A stretch of 64,000 bases of DNA from Neobacillus cucumis. Lineage in GTDB: Bacteria > Bacillota > Bacilli > Bacillales_B > DSM-18226. The position numbers and the translations under genes were made by a program. The stretch covers positions 1 through 64,000 of the forward strand of contig NZ_JAMBOH010000008.1 of assembly GCF_023715505.1 (NCBI RefSeq), written 5' to 3'. The notes beneath the pieces are model-generated. The model ran no database searches and was not told the DNA's origin. It was given only the letters and a program-made list of their open reading frames with translations. Of this stretch, positions 41,393-50,960 are shown one piece after another. Position 1 is the stretch's first letter. Each line of letters opens with the position of its first letter.

Positions 41393-41767
41393 TCATTTAT
41401 GTTGATGCATTGCATTGTAAAAATAATCTATCATAATGACAATATAGGATGTCATTAGTCCTATCACATAAGTAAAAATATTAAAATATTCCGGGTACTT
41501 CAAGGCGATTGCTGCTCCAATACCCGCTGTCGCCATCCTTGATAAGGAGCCTAGAGACCGGGGTTTTTTCCCCTCTGATACTTGTTTATCAAACTTCTCC
41601 GTCTTTCTTACCAGCAGTAAGAGGTTAAGAAAACCGAAGCATGTCCCTAAAACCAATCCTAAAAAGATCGTATGGTAAGTCGTGAAGCCCCAGCCAAGAA
41701 CATATATGGCTAACAAGTAGAATATCCATTTCTTTTGCCTGTTGTACATGACTCTAAAATCTGGCAT
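41393..41767 (-). CDS. atpI: ATP synthase operon protein AtpI
   Basis: 124-residue membrane protein with four helices, in the usual place ahead of atpB. AtpI-type proteins assist c-ring assembly and have been linked to Mg2+ supply in alkaliphilic Bacillus. It starts 2 bases after atpZ ends. Confidence 0.87.
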   Translation of the reverse strand: MPDFRVMYNRQKKWIFYLLAIYVLGWGFTTYHTIFLGLVLGTCFGFLNLLLLVRKTEKFDKQVSEGKKPRSLGSLSRMATAGIGAAIALKYPEYFNIFTYVIGLMTSYIVIMIDYFYNAMHQHK

Positions 41768-41769
41768 TA

Positions 41770-41994
41770 TTATTTATCTCCTGAATAGAAATGGCGTATT
41801 GAAAGAAGCATAGAATAAGTTCCCGCTGCCAGTCCCAAGAGCAGTCCGAGTATTAAGAAAATTGGTTCGGTACTCCAATGCCGATCCAGCCACCTGCCGG
41901 CAAAAATACCTATGAGAATGGAGCCAACTAATTGGGAGACAATCGCGGACATTAACGCCATTGCTTGGAATGGGTTGCGGTTATTTTGACGCAT
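41770..41994 (-). CDS. atpZ: AtpZ/AtpI-family small membrane protein
   Basis: 74-residue protein with two helices joined by a short RxLDRHW-type loop (GRWLDRHWSTEPIFLILGLLLGLAAG), the AtpZ pattern. It is the first gene of the atp operon. In alkaliphiles AtpZ and AtpI form a Mg2+/Ca2+ transport complex; whether that holds here is unknown. Confidence 0.82.
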   Translation of the reverse strand: MRQNNRNPFQAMALMSAIVSQLVGSILIGIFAGRWLDRHWSTEPIFLILGLLLGLAAGTYSMLLSIRHFYSGDK

Positions 41995-42112
41995 ATGATC
42001 ACATCCTCACTCTGGAGAGAATGTCAAATGGGCAAGTGACAAATACATTCCATAGAAACTATCTTTATATAGATAAAATGACATGAAAACCCTATCATTG
42101 ACACCCTTTGTT

Positions 42113-42141
42113 AGCATACAATAGCCACTTATCAATGTCAA
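42113..42141 (-). promoter_or_regulatory. Sigma-A promoter of the atp operon
   Basis: On the minus strand a perfect TTGACA (42141-42136), 17 bases, then TATGCT (42118-42113), about 120 bases before the first start codon. A second TATAAT occurs at about 42160 but has no matching -35. The rest of the 387-base gap (to 42381) is AT-rich with only the protease terminator. Confidence 0.75.
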
Positions 42142-42340
42142 TGAATTTACGTGAATTATACCACAATCTACTATTAATAATTTCTGAATCTTTGACACCT
42201 TTGTTAACACATTAATTGTATTGTAAATTTTGAATAATTTTAGGCTAATTTGTGTCTATTTTGTGAACTTTTAATTGAATTTTAATCTAATTCTAATAAA
42301 TAATAGATTCTAGCACCTGTTTATGTGCTCCTTTTGGACA

Positions 42341-42377
42341 TTTTTAAAAGGCTGGAGTGTGCCATCGCCCCAGCCTT
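42341..42377 (-). terminator. Terminator of the serine protease gene
   Basis: AAGGCTGG and CCAGCCTT pair around a 14-base loop, followed on the minus strand by TTAAAAA. It lies 5 bases after the stop codon. Confidence 0.7.
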
Positions 42378-42381
42378 ATAC

Positions 42382-44565
42382 TTAGTCATCCTTCTTTTCG
42401 ACGGTTATCATCCTCTCGATAAAATCCTCCTTACCTGCCTTTTTCGCAAAAACCTTTACTAGATAAGTACCTGATGCCGGCAGCTGCTCTTTCGGGATGA
42501 TCTTGCGAAGCTGCCCCTTTTTCACATTTGTTTCCGTATCTAAGAATCCGACAAACCGGTAATCCTCCGGGTTAAACAAGGCAATGCCAAACTCCTCAGC
42601 CCCGCCTGGCAGGTACACTTCATAGCGGTATTCTCCCGGTCTATCGCCATACGCAAAATCAAAGCCCATCACCCTCGGATATCCCGGCTCCTCGAGTACA
42701 TACAGATAAGGGATTTGAATCAGTTCCGAACCTGCCTCGAGCTGAAGAAAACCATCATGGATCTTTTCCTTAAAAACTTGCGGGTCTATTTGCAATTCGA
42801 TGGTAATTTCTTTAGATTCCCTTGGTCCGAGCGTAAACGATAACGGAAACCGCCAGCTGACACCTTCGACTTGGTGCGGAATTTTAAAAGAATAGCGCTG
42901 CGTTTTTTCACCCGTATTTTCTATTTTTACTATGGCCTTATGGCTGTTGTTCTCCTCGGTATATTTCCCAAAGCGCAGGCTGCTTGGGGTTACGAGCGAA
43001 GTGGTCTGAATGGCGTCATCGACCTGAATGCGGCCAGCCCCCTGCTCATACGTGCGGTATAAGGCGTTGCTGTTTGGTCCGATTGGTTTGGCCGTATTCA
43101 TCAAGGCCGCCTTAATCTGCGCCGGTGTCCACTCCGGGTGCGCCTGCTTAATTAACGCACAAGCACCCGCCACATGCGGTGCGGCCATACTGGTGCCTTG
43201 CAGCGATAAGTAGCCGCCTGGAATTGTTGATTTGATGGCCACCCCCGGTGCGACAATATCAGGCTTTATTTCCCATGTCTCCGTTACAGGCCCCCGGGAA
43301 CTGAAGTCCGCGAGCCGGTCGCGCTCTTCGCTTATTAGAACCCTTGCTGTCACACTATGTTCTTTTAATCTTTTTTGTAAAATCACTCCGTCACCGAGAG
43401 CGAGCGCTCCCACTGGGATGTTCATCGGAGTATCGAGGTTGCCCATGAAGCTTCCGCTCAAGTTATTGTAAATCAATACCGCTTTTGCCCCTGCTTCATA
43501 GGCGTTCTTGGCCTTTTCGGTAAATGTTATCGTCCCACGTTTAATTAGCACTAGTTTTCCCTGAATATTATGGAGGTCCTCTTTTCGACCTATGCCGCCG
43601 TCGGCTAATTCGAGCGAGCGGTCAAGCCCCCAGTTTGCTGAACCCTCTAATGGCTGGACACGCATTTTTTTCCGACTTCCTTCTATTATTAAGGAAGGGA
43701 TTTCCATTGTCGGCGTCGATGCCCCCACAGATATCGCCTTTGAGGCGGTGCCGGGGGAACCGACTGTCCATACATTCGGTCCGGAATTGCCGGAAGCTGC
43801 CACGGCAACAATACCCTTGTCCACGGCACGGTTTAAGGCGAGGGAGATAGGCAGGTCAGGTCCGTTAATGTCATTTCCTAGGGAAAGGTTAACAACATCC
43901 ACTTTGTCTTTGATTGCTTGCTCAATTGCGGCGAGTACCTGCTCCGTCGTTCCGCCACCGCCAGGCCCAAGGGCGCGGTATGCGACGATTTTGGCCTCCG
44001 GGGCAACGCCTTTTATTTTTCCATTTGCAGCAATAATGCCGGCGACATGGGTGCCGTGAATGGTCGATTTGCCTACGGCGAGTGTCTCCATTGGATCTTG
44101 ATCATTATCAACCAGATCGTGGCCGCCAGCATAATTACTTTTTAAATCAGGGTGATTATAGTCGACCCCGGTATCAATGACTCCGACGGTGATTCCTTTG
44201 CCGGTGAGGCGTTGGTTGTGGTCGTCAAAGATCCGGCGCACTTCTTCCCCGCCAATGATCTTGACGCCCTCTTCTGATTCCGCCTGATATTTAGCGACAG
44301 GCGATACAGTGAGGACGTGCTGTTGTTTGCTAAGACCTGCGATGGCCTCAGGGCTGCCCTCAATCGAAAAACCATCTAGTGCTTCCTGAAAAATCCGTCT
44401 TAGTTTTACGTCTTTATAGGGGGTGATTATTTGCTTAATTTCTTGCTCGGATAGCGGTTGTTTAAGGACAACAATCGCTACCTGTGTGGATTTTGGTATG
44501 GGCGGGTGGATAAGTACGGTTGAGGCGGTTTGTAAGGTTAGAAGGATTGATAAAAGCCATTTCAT
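42382..44565 (-). CDS. Subtilisin-like serine protease with PA domain (Vpr-like)
   Basis: 727-residue S8 peptidase. A signal peptide (about 1-18) and an inhibitor I9 propeptide (about 28-95) precede the catalytic domain: Asp131 (VIDTGVDYNHPD), His170 (HGTHVAG), oxyanion Asn260 (AASGNSGP) and Ser459 (GTSMAAPH). A PA domain (about 290-410) is inserted before the Ser, as in Vpr. The C-terminal 200 residues are beta-rich Fn3-like domains. It is exported, probably for protein scavenging. It overlaps the preceding broken NERD gene by 4 bases. Confidence 0.92.
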   Translation of the reverse strand: MKWLLSILLTLQTASTVLIHPPIPKSTQVAIVVLKQPLSEQEIKQIITPYKDVKLRRIFQEALDGFSIEGSPEAIAGLSKQQHVLTVSPVAKYQAESEEGVKIIGGEEVRRIFDDHNQRLTGKGITVGVIDTGVDYNHPDLKSNYAGGHDLVDNDQDPMETLAVGKSTIHGTHVAGIIAANGKIKGVAPEAKIVAYRALGPGGGGTTEQVLAAIEQAIKDKVDVVNLSLGNDINGPDLPISLALNRAVDKGIVAVAASGNSGPNVWTVGSPGTASKAISVGASTPTMEIPSLIIEGSRKKMRVQPLEGSANWGLDRSLELADGGIGRKEDLHNIQGKLVLIKRGTITFTEKAKNAYEAGAKAVLIYNNLSGSFMGNLDTPMNIPVGALALGDGVILQKRLKEHSVTARVLISEERDRLADFSSRGPVTETWEIKPDIVAPGVAIKSTIPGGYLSLQGTSMAAPHVAGACALIKQAHPEWTPAQIKAALMNTAKPIGPNSNALYRTYEQGAGRIQVDDAIQTTSLVTPSSLRFGKYTEENNSHKAIVKIENTGEKTQRYSFKIPHQVEGVSWRFPLSFTLGPRESKEITIELQIDPQVFKEKIHDGFLQLEAGSELIQIPYLYVLEEPGYPRVMGFDFAYGDRPGEYRYEVYLPGGAEEFGIALFNPEDYRFVGFLDTETNVKKGQLRKIIPKEQLPASGTYLVKVFAKKAGKEDFIERMITVEKKDD

Positions 44566-45570
44566 TCATGAATTCCCCTTTTTCCTCTAGCGTTTTCTTT
44601 CAAAGAGGAAAGTATGCAATCGGGATGGAGAAAGTATTGGGTTGTTCGGTTTTTTCCTGTGGACGGAATGTTTAAGGAGTGAAGCAAGTTTTTAGCCACA
44701 CCTCGTTGCTCTATTAGTAAAAACTCCTGAAATTCTTTGACTGTCAAGGGCGCGTTCATTAATAGAAAGTAGTCTCTTACTGTTTGGATATGGGCCTCTT
44801 TTGAGTACAACTTGCACCACGAGCAATACCATGCGGCTGACACTCTTATCATCGGGATTGCTTTACAATTTGGACATTGAACGCCGGGGAGGATATCAGA
44901 TTTAGGAATACTATAGGTTTTGAGGATTTCAGGATAGGAAGGAATCCTTTCGGATATGAGGTAATCGGTCAGTTTGTTTAATGCTTTGCCTTTTAGGATG
45001 GGGCTATGATATTTTTTGCGCCACCTTTTCCTCTAAATTCTCCGCATAAATTATATGCTCGAATATATGTTCATTTCCCGGATTGGTCTTTAGGATGGTT
45101 GAATTTCTACTAAATACGACTAAGTACTCGATCGGCATAGGGGTAATTTTATGCATCATTTTCCAATTCACTAATTGTCTTTGATGGCGCTTAGCCTGTG
45201 TCAGGGGGTTGGGGATGCCTTCCTCGATATCCTTATATGTCCTAATGACGCCGTTTGTGTTTTTATCAAAAAACAACGTCCCCGTTATATTCTTGATTTC
45301 TAAAACCAGGCCAAACATCTGCGAAAGGATATAACTATCGATTTGGAAGGTGTTTTTGTTTTTCAAACGAAGATCATTGATAATGCGATACGGTTCATCT
45401 GGCAAGTAACTAAGATAATAATCAACATTTCGCTCCCCAGCAAAGCCTGTTTTCCAATTAATCAGCTCCTTTTCAATATCCTTGTGTCTAGAATGCGATT
45501 TGATGATCCTTTGCAGCAGTGCCTCTCGCTGTAATAAAGGGATGGGAATAGGCCTTTCATTTACTATCAT
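44562..45570 (-). pseudogene. NERD-domain protein gene split by a frameshift
   Basis: The N-terminal 188 residues (45570-45004) are a nuclease-related NERD domain (FAGERNVDYYL, INDLRL, FQIDSYIL, FGLVLEIKNITG). They stop just after a run of six A at 45017-45012. In the next frame the protein continues without a break: SPILKGKALNKLTDYLISE, a zinc ribbon CPNCK...CSWCK, then a winged-helix-like end, finishing at 44562. One base fewer in the A-run would give a single protein of about 335 residues, the usual form in Bacillaceae. This could be a true mutation, slippage-controlled expression or a sequencing error. Confidence 0.78.
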
Positions 45571-45728
45571 CGAAATTCCTCCTTTTTAACGATTCAACTC
45601 CTAGATTTCCCTCATTTAGGGTGAATTTCCTTCTAAATAATTTAGAACTCTTTGTGAACGCTGCTTTTTGGAGGGATTTTATTGGATTTGGAGGGAAATT
45701 TGCCTGCATTTTTTGTGAGTAGTTTTTG

Positions 45729-45854
45729 ATTGGCCGATTTTTTGAAGGGTTTGGCTCATTTGATTGGCGAATTGGCTCAAATTTGGGATGGATTGGCCGA
45801 TTTCGCCAAACTATTGGCTCATTTTTCGCCAGTATTGGCTATTTTTCCAATTAT
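45729..45854. repeat. 126-bp element of six 21-bp units, copy 1
   Basis: Six units of exactly 21 bp start at 45729, 45750, 45771, 45792, 45813 and 45834. Each opens with ATTGGC (one TTTGGC) and is followed by more variable sequence. Units 1, 4, 5 and 6 match units 1, 4, 5 and 6 of the copy at 63792-63917 better than they match each other. It lies between the upp terminator and the NERD gene. No ribosome-bound reading frame is evident. Confidence 0.8.
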
Positions 45855-45866
45855 ACCCAAATAGCA

Positions 45867-45897
45867 CCAAAAAAAAGCCGAGCATTTCTGCTCGACT
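45867..45897 (-). terminator. upp terminator
   Basis: CGAGCA and TGCTCG pair around TTTC, and the minus strand continues with eight T. It lies 4 bases after the upp stop codon. Confidence 0.9.
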
Positions 45898-45900
45898 CTA

Positions 45901-46548
<648 letters not shown>

Positions 46549-46659
46549 TTAAATTAATCATCGCCTCATTTTACAGAAAAAAGACCCTTAGAGCAACTCT
46601 TGTTCATATGCTTTGAGAGACGAAAAAGTAGAGCGAATATTCCCTCTATAAAAACCTCC

Positions 46660-46700
46660 CAAATCCCGGGAAATAAAGGCTTATTTTTATCCGGGATTTG
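46660..46700. other. Hairpin between glyA and upp
   Basis: CAAATCCCGG (46660-46669) and CCGGGATTTG (46691-46700) pair perfectly and an inner AAATAA/TTATTT extends the stem. It lacks a T-run and lies in the upp leader, downstream of the glyA terminator; it may be a leader structure. Confidence 0.5.
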
Positions 46701-46712
46701 TTCTGAGGTGAG

Positions 46713-46750
46713 AAAAAAATGGACCTCCATCTGGAAGATGAAGGCCCATT
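46713..46750 (-). terminator. glyA terminator
   Basis: An imperfect stem of about 13 bp (ATGGACCTCCATCT with AGATGAAGGCCCAT) is followed on the minus strand by a run of seven T. It lies about 14 bases after the glyA stop. Confidence 0.8.
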
Positions 46751-46763
46751 TCGAAAAAATCTA

Positions 46764-48005
46764 TTAATACTCTGGATATAGGGTGAATTTGTTTGTTAAT
46801 GCTTCAACGCGTCCACGTGCCTCGTCTAGCTTAGCTGCGTCTTCGTGATTTTTCAATGTGAAGGCAATGATAGATGCGATTTCGTCCATATCCGCTAAAC
46901 CAAAGCCACGGCTTGTAACAGCTGCCGTACCGATACGGATTCCGCTCGTTACAAATGGGCTATTTTGATCATATGGAATCGTGTTTTTATTAACGGTAAT
47001 GCCGACTTCATCCAAAACATGTTCCGCGATCTTGCCTGTTAAGCCAAGGCTTGTCACATCGACCAACAGCAAATGATTATCCGTACCGCCAGATACAAGC
47101 TTCAAGCCTTCTTTTTGCAGACTTTCAGCCAGACGGCTCGCATTTGCGATGATATTTGCAGCATATTCTTTAAAGCTGTCCTGCAGTGCTTCACCAAAAG
47201 CAACAGCTTTTGCTGCGATTACATGCATAAGCGGACCGCCTTGGATTCCAGGGAAGATGGATTTATCAATTTTCTTGCCAAATTCCTCTTTGCAAAAAAT
47301 CATCCCGCCGCGAGGGCCTCTTAATGTTTTGTGGGTCGTAGTTGTAACGAAGTCTGCGTATGGGACTGGGTTTTGATGCAAACCAGCTGCAACAAGTCCA
47401 GCAATATGAGCCATATCGACCATTAGATAAGCACCGACCTCATCGGCAATCTCACGGAATTTCGCAAAGTCGATTGCACGTGGGTACGCACTCGCACCGG
47501 CAACGATCAGCTTAGGTTTGTGAGCTAATGCTTTTTCGCGCACATCATCATAATTGATGCGGTGAGTCGTTTCGTCCACACCATATTCAACGAAGTTATA
47601 TTGAACACCACTGAAGTTTACGGGGCTTCCATGTGTTAAGTGTCCGCCGTGAGATAGGTTCATACCAAGAACAGTATCGCCCTGCTCGAGGATTGTGAAG
47701 TAAACCGCCATGTTGGCCTGTGCACCTGAATGCGGCTGAACGTTTACGTATTCTGCTCCGAAAATTTGTTTCGCACGATCGCGGGCAAGATCTTCGACTA
47801 CATCAACATATTCACAGCCGCCATAATAACGGCGTCCTGGATAACCTTCTGCATACTTATTCGTTAATACAGAACCTTGTGCTTCCATAACTGCTTCACT
47901 TACAAAGTTTTCTGAGGCAATTAATTCAATCTTTGAACGCTGACGTCCTAATTCCTGCTGAATTGCTTGAAATACCTGATCATCCGCTTGAGACAAATGC
48001 TTCAT
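46764..48005 (-). CDS. glyA: Serine hydroxymethyltransferase
   Basis: 413-residue PLP enzyme that converts serine and tetrahydrofolate to glycine and methylene-THF. The PLP lysine is in [15 protein letters not shown] (about 225-231), and the family start [19 protein letters not shown] is clear. It lies between ywlG and upp, as in B. subtilis. I see no riboswitch in the 172-base gap upstream. Confidence 0.98.
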   Translation of the reverse strand: MKHLSQADDQVFQAIQQELGRQRSKIELIASENFVSEAVMEAQGSVLTNKYAEGYPGRRYYGGCEYVDVVEDLARDRAKQIFGAEYVNVQPHSGAQANMAVYFTILEQGDTVLGMNLSHGGHLTHGSPVNFSGVQYNFVEYGVDETTHRINYDDVREKALAHKPKLIVAGASAYPRAIDFAKFREIADEVGAYLMVDMAHIAGLVAAGLHQNPVPYADFVTTTTHKTLRGPRGGMIFCKEEFGKKIDKSIFPGIQGGPLMHVIAAKAVAFGEALQDSFKEYAANIIANASRLAESLQKEGLKLVSGGTDNHLLLVDVTSLGLTGKIAEHVLDEVGITVNKNTIPYDQNSPFVTSGIRIGTAAVTSRGFGLADMDEIASIIAFTLKNHEDAAKLDEARGRVEALTNKFTLYPEY

Positions 48006-48157
48006 CCTAAATCCCCCTTTTATATTAACCCATTAAAATTCAAAATTCGAAAATTCTTTCTCCATTCTAACATATCTTTCGGAATTTGCCACCCTAAACT
48101 CTAAAAAACAGGATAAAAAGTACCTTTCACCATTAATACCCGAACAATAGTGCTTTC

Positions 48158-48170
48158 GGTGCCTGTCACC
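48158..48170. repeat. 13-bp palindromic repeat (GGTGCCTGTCACC) after ywlG
   Basis: It lies 7 bases past the ywlG stop codon. A second CACCATTAATA-like half occurs 30 bases further on at about 48128. Same family as the copy at 19092. Confidence 0.7.
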
Positions 48171-48177
48171 ATTACTA

Positions 48178-48744
48178 CTACGAGCAGCTGGTATTCTCGG
48201 TGTTTTTTTCGTAGACGGCGCGGGCACCGCCAATTAGTTTTGGACGTGCTTTGGCTAGGGTGACGAGGGCATGCCCGACGCTTTTTTGCTTGACACGGAC
48301 GGGCACGGCCACATGTTTAAGATGCATGCCGATTAGTGTTTGGCCAATGTCAATCCCGGCCTCCGCCTTAATGAATTCCACGACAATCGGGTCTTCTATC
48401 TGGCCAAAAGCATAGGTTGCCATCGCACCGCCTGCCGTACGGACGGGAACAACGGAAACTTCTTCATACCCCCGCTCTGCCGCAGCTGAACGCTCCATGA
48501 CCAATGCCCGGTTTAAATGCTCACAGCATTGAAAGGCAAGGTGAATTCCCGTATTATTCTGAAGATTTTTCAGCTGCCTGTAGATCATTTCTGCCACTTC
48601 AACTGTCCCTGCAGTACCAATTCGTTCGCCGATCACTTCACTGGTACTGCAGCCAACAACCATCAGCTGTCCCGGTTTTAGCGCAGCCTGTTCTTGAAAG
48701 TCCACCAAAATTGCTTCGAGCTCTTTTTCCCAATCACGAATCAT
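48178..48744 (-). CDS. ywlG: UPF0340 family protein YwlG
   Basis: 188-residue member of the UPF0340/TIGR01440 family, of unknown biochemical function. Family segments are [18 protein letters not shown] (about 28-45), [15 protein letters not shown] and [21 protein letters not shown]. It keeps the conserved place between rpiB and glyA. The C-terminal tail (NTENTSCS) is not conserved as far as I can tell. Confidence 0.9.
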   Translation of the reverse strand: MIRDWEKELEAILVDFQEQAALKPGQLMVVGCSTSEVIGERIGTAGTVEVAEMIYRQLKNLQNNTGIHLAFQCCEHLNRALVMERSAAAERGYEEVSVVPVRTAGGAMATYAFGQIEDPIVVEFIKAEAGIDIGQTLIGMHLKHVAVPVRVKQKSVGHALVTLAKARPKLIGGARAVYEKNTENTSCS

Positions 48745-48770
48745 TAAACATACCCTTCTTTCAGCATTGC

Positions 48771-49217
48771 TTAGAGGTGCGTTTTCTCATACTCCGTTAT
48801 TTTTCCAATCCGGTTTGCATGACGGCCGCCTTCAAATTCTCCAGTCAGCCAAATCTCAGCAATATCACGGGCCAGTCCTGGCCCAATGACGCGTTCGCCC
48901 ATCGCAAGCATATTGGAATCATTATGTGCACGCGTTGCGCGGGCACTAAAGGTATCATGAACAAGGGCGCAGCGGATGCCTTTTACCTTATTGGCGGCAA
49001 TGCTCATCCCAATCCCCGTACCACAAATTAAAATACCTCGGTCAAACTCACCGCTTGCTACCTTTTCAGCTGCAGGCAATGCATAATCCGGAAAATCCAC
49101 TGATGTTTCACAATCACAGCCAAAATCCACGTATTCAATCTTTAATTCATCTAATAAATTAGCGATTTCCTTACGTATATTGACACCGCCATGATCTGAC
49201 GCTAATGCCACTTTCAT
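48771..49217 (-). CDS. rpiB: Ribose-5-phosphate isomerase B
   Basis: 148-residue RpiB/LacAB-family isomerase interconverting ribose 5-phosphate and ribulose 5-phosphate. [33 protein letters not shown] (catalytic Cys) and [15 protein letters not shown] are the family blocks. The frame is open to 49343, but ATG 49217 has AGGAGG 6 bases upstream and gives the family start. It precedes ywlG as in B. subtilis. Confidence 0.94.
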   Translation of the reverse strand: MKVALASDHGGVNIRKEIANLLDELKIEYVDFGCDCETSVDFPDYALPAAEKVASGEFDRGILICGTGIGMSIAANKVKGIRCALVHDTFSARATRAHNDSNMLAMGERVIGPGLARDIAEIWLTGEFEGGRHANRIGKITEYEKTHL

Positions 49218-49394
49218 ATAAATCCTCCTGTTCCTCTTATCATAAAATTCAAAAAACAAATGGTTTTGTCCTCCCCAACAACAAGCTTTGCTGCCATCAG
49301 CACACTGCTTGTCCGAGGATAATCTGTATTCATTTTGACACACCGACCCAAAAATTTAAAGCAGAAACCTTCATCATCTTAGGTTTTTAAACCC

Positions 49395-49428
49395 AAAAAC
49401 AATAGCCCTCTTTTTCATAAGAGAGCTC
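49395..49428 (-). terminator. Possible ywlE terminator
   Basis: AGCCCTCTT and AAGAGAGCT pair with one mismatch; the minus strand continues with ATTGTTTTTG. It lies about 55 bases after the ywlE stop. Confidence 0.6.
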
Positions 49429-49482
49429 TACCATGTCTATTCTCATTTAGTTTTTTCAAAAAAGCTTTACGCCATTCGCTAT

Positions 49483-49926
49483 TCACTGTGATTTAAATTT
49501 TTCAATTGCCTTATCAATTAATTTCTCTAATTCTTGATATGTTTCCTCGTAGATCGCAAGACTGCCGCCGTAAGGGTCAACAACATCCTGATTGCCGGTT
49601 TCGCCGATATATTCCTTCAACGTAAACACCTTCATCGTTGCCTGAGGAAACTGCTGCTGAATTGCGAATTTGTGAGAACTCGTCATCGTTAAGATGAGAT
49701 CGGCCCACTGGGCAGCCTCCGCTGTTAACATTTGTGAGCGATGATTATGCGGGATTTGATTGTCATCCAGCACCTGTTTCACATGGGTGGACGCCTCACT
49801 GCCGTTTGCCGCATAAATCCCAGCCGACTTTACCTCAACATCAGCAAGTTTTTTATTTTTTAAAATCGCTTCTGCCATTGGACTCCTGCATGTATTCCCT
49901 GTACAAACAAATAAAATATGACGCAA
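49483..49926 (-). CDS. ywlE: Protein-arginine phosphatase YwlE
   Basis: 147-residue low-molecular-weight phosphatase. The catalytic loop is CTGNTCRS (Cys8 to Arg14) and the general acid is in VVDPYGGS. The Thr in the loop (NTC rather than NIC) is the residue that in B. subtilis YwlE favours phosphoarginine over phosphotyrosine. It removes the McsB phosphoarginine mark used in protein quality control. It lies between mntP and rpiB, in the conserved order. Confidence 0.92.
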   Translation of the reverse strand: MRHILFVCTGNTCRSPMAEAILKNKKLADVEVKSAGIYAANGSEASTHVKQVLDDNQIPHNHRSQMLTAEAAQWADLILTMTSSHKFAIQQQFPQATMKVFTLKEYIGETGNQDVVDPYGGSLAIYEETYQELEKLIDKAIEKFKSQ

Positions 49927-50088
49927 CCTGAGTCGCTCCCTTCCCTTAGAATTTTACCCCAGAAATGGTTAAATGAACCAGTTTTTTAAAATAAACCTAA
50001 GTAGACGCCGGCTTAACCGAGACTGTTTCCCCCATCATCTATAGTCTAGCATATTTAGAAAAAGGTTTTAAATGATTCATAGTTTCTA

Positions 50089-50646
50089 TTACCAAATTTG
50101 TGCAAGCAGCTTTAAACCAAACCCAAGTAGAATGGTTCCTCCCAAAGCCTCGCTATAGGTCCCAAGCCAGCCTTGAACCTTTCTGCCGAGCAAAAGGCCT
50201 GCCCATGTTTGTACAGTTGCCGCGATTCCAAAACACAGTAGAACCATAATCGTTTTGGCTCCATAGATCCCTAAGGTCAAACCAACTGAAAAACTATCAA
50301 GACTCACACTTAATGCAAATAACAGTAAGCCGAAGCCTACTGGTGTGATTACCTTCGCTTCTTCTTTTTTCATGGTCGACCAAATCATTTGCAAACCGAG
50401 GACCATGAGGAGCAGGCCCCCGATTATTGTTGCAAAGACGCCAAATTTTTCTGAGAGAAATTTTCCTGCTATGAGGCCTAAGAGCGGCATCCATACATGG
50501 AATAAGCCTATCGTCAGGCCAATATTAAAAATCTTCCTCAGCCGCAGTTTGTACATTCCCATGCCAAGACCAACCGAGAAGGCATCCATTCCAAGTGCAA
50601 ATGCCATTATTATTAGTGTTAAAAGTTCGCCAACCATTTCTGACAT
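50089..50646 (-). CDS. mntP: Manganese efflux pump MntP
   Basis: 185-residue, six-helix Mn2+ exporter (formerly YwlD). Two related halves carry the Asp motifs [12 protein letters not shown] and [14 protein letters not shown] that line the transport path. GGAGG lies 9 bases before the ATG. No yybP-ykoY riboswitch is visible in the short region upstream. Confidence 0.92.
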   Translation of the reverse strand: MSEMVGELLTLIIMAFALGMDAFSVGLGMGMYKLRLRKIFNIGLTIGLFHVWMPLLGLIAGKFLSEKFGVFATIIGGLLLMVLGLQMIWSTMKKEEAKVITPVGFGLLLFALSVSLDSFSVGLTLGIYGAKTIMVLLCFGIAATVQTWAGLLLGRKVQGWLGTYSEALGGTILLGFGLKLLAQIW

Positions 50647-50734
50647 TCAACTACGCCTCCTTGGACTAACTATCCTAGCCTATGCACGTCCAATCGGAAA
50701 TAGAAGTGAGATTGGAAAAAGGAATCCAAGGTAC

Positions 50735-50920
50735 AAGAAAAGCGCAAGGCGACCGCCTATCGGCGACAAGTACAAGACGAGCGGGCCCAAAGGTTATTCT
50801 TTAACCTTTTGGACGGATTGATCTAAATGTGGAGGCGACTGTTCTGGGACGCAACTGGATAAGCTTGTGTCCTCGATCCGATGGCGCCTGGAGCTGGACG
50901 ATTCTCGATTTTCTTATCTT
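50735..50920. repeat. Dispersed folded repeat, copy 3 of 3 (expanded)
   Basis: Copy of the element at 12461-12617 with more substitutions and about 30 extra bases in the right arm (around 50818-50865), where GTGGAGGCGACTGTTCTGG appears. The start AAGAAAAGCGCAAGGCG and the end TTTCTTATCT are kept. It lies between mntP and the tsaC terminator. Confidence 0.75.
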
Positions 50921-50960
50921 TAAAAAAACACCGAAACCCCTGCGAGGGAGTTTCGGTGTT
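50920..50960 (-). terminator. tsaC terminator
   Basis: AACACCGAAA pairs with TTTCGGTGTT, with an inner CCC/GGG pair; the minus strand continues with a run of seven T. The right arm overlaps the tsaC stop codon. Confidence 0.85.
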
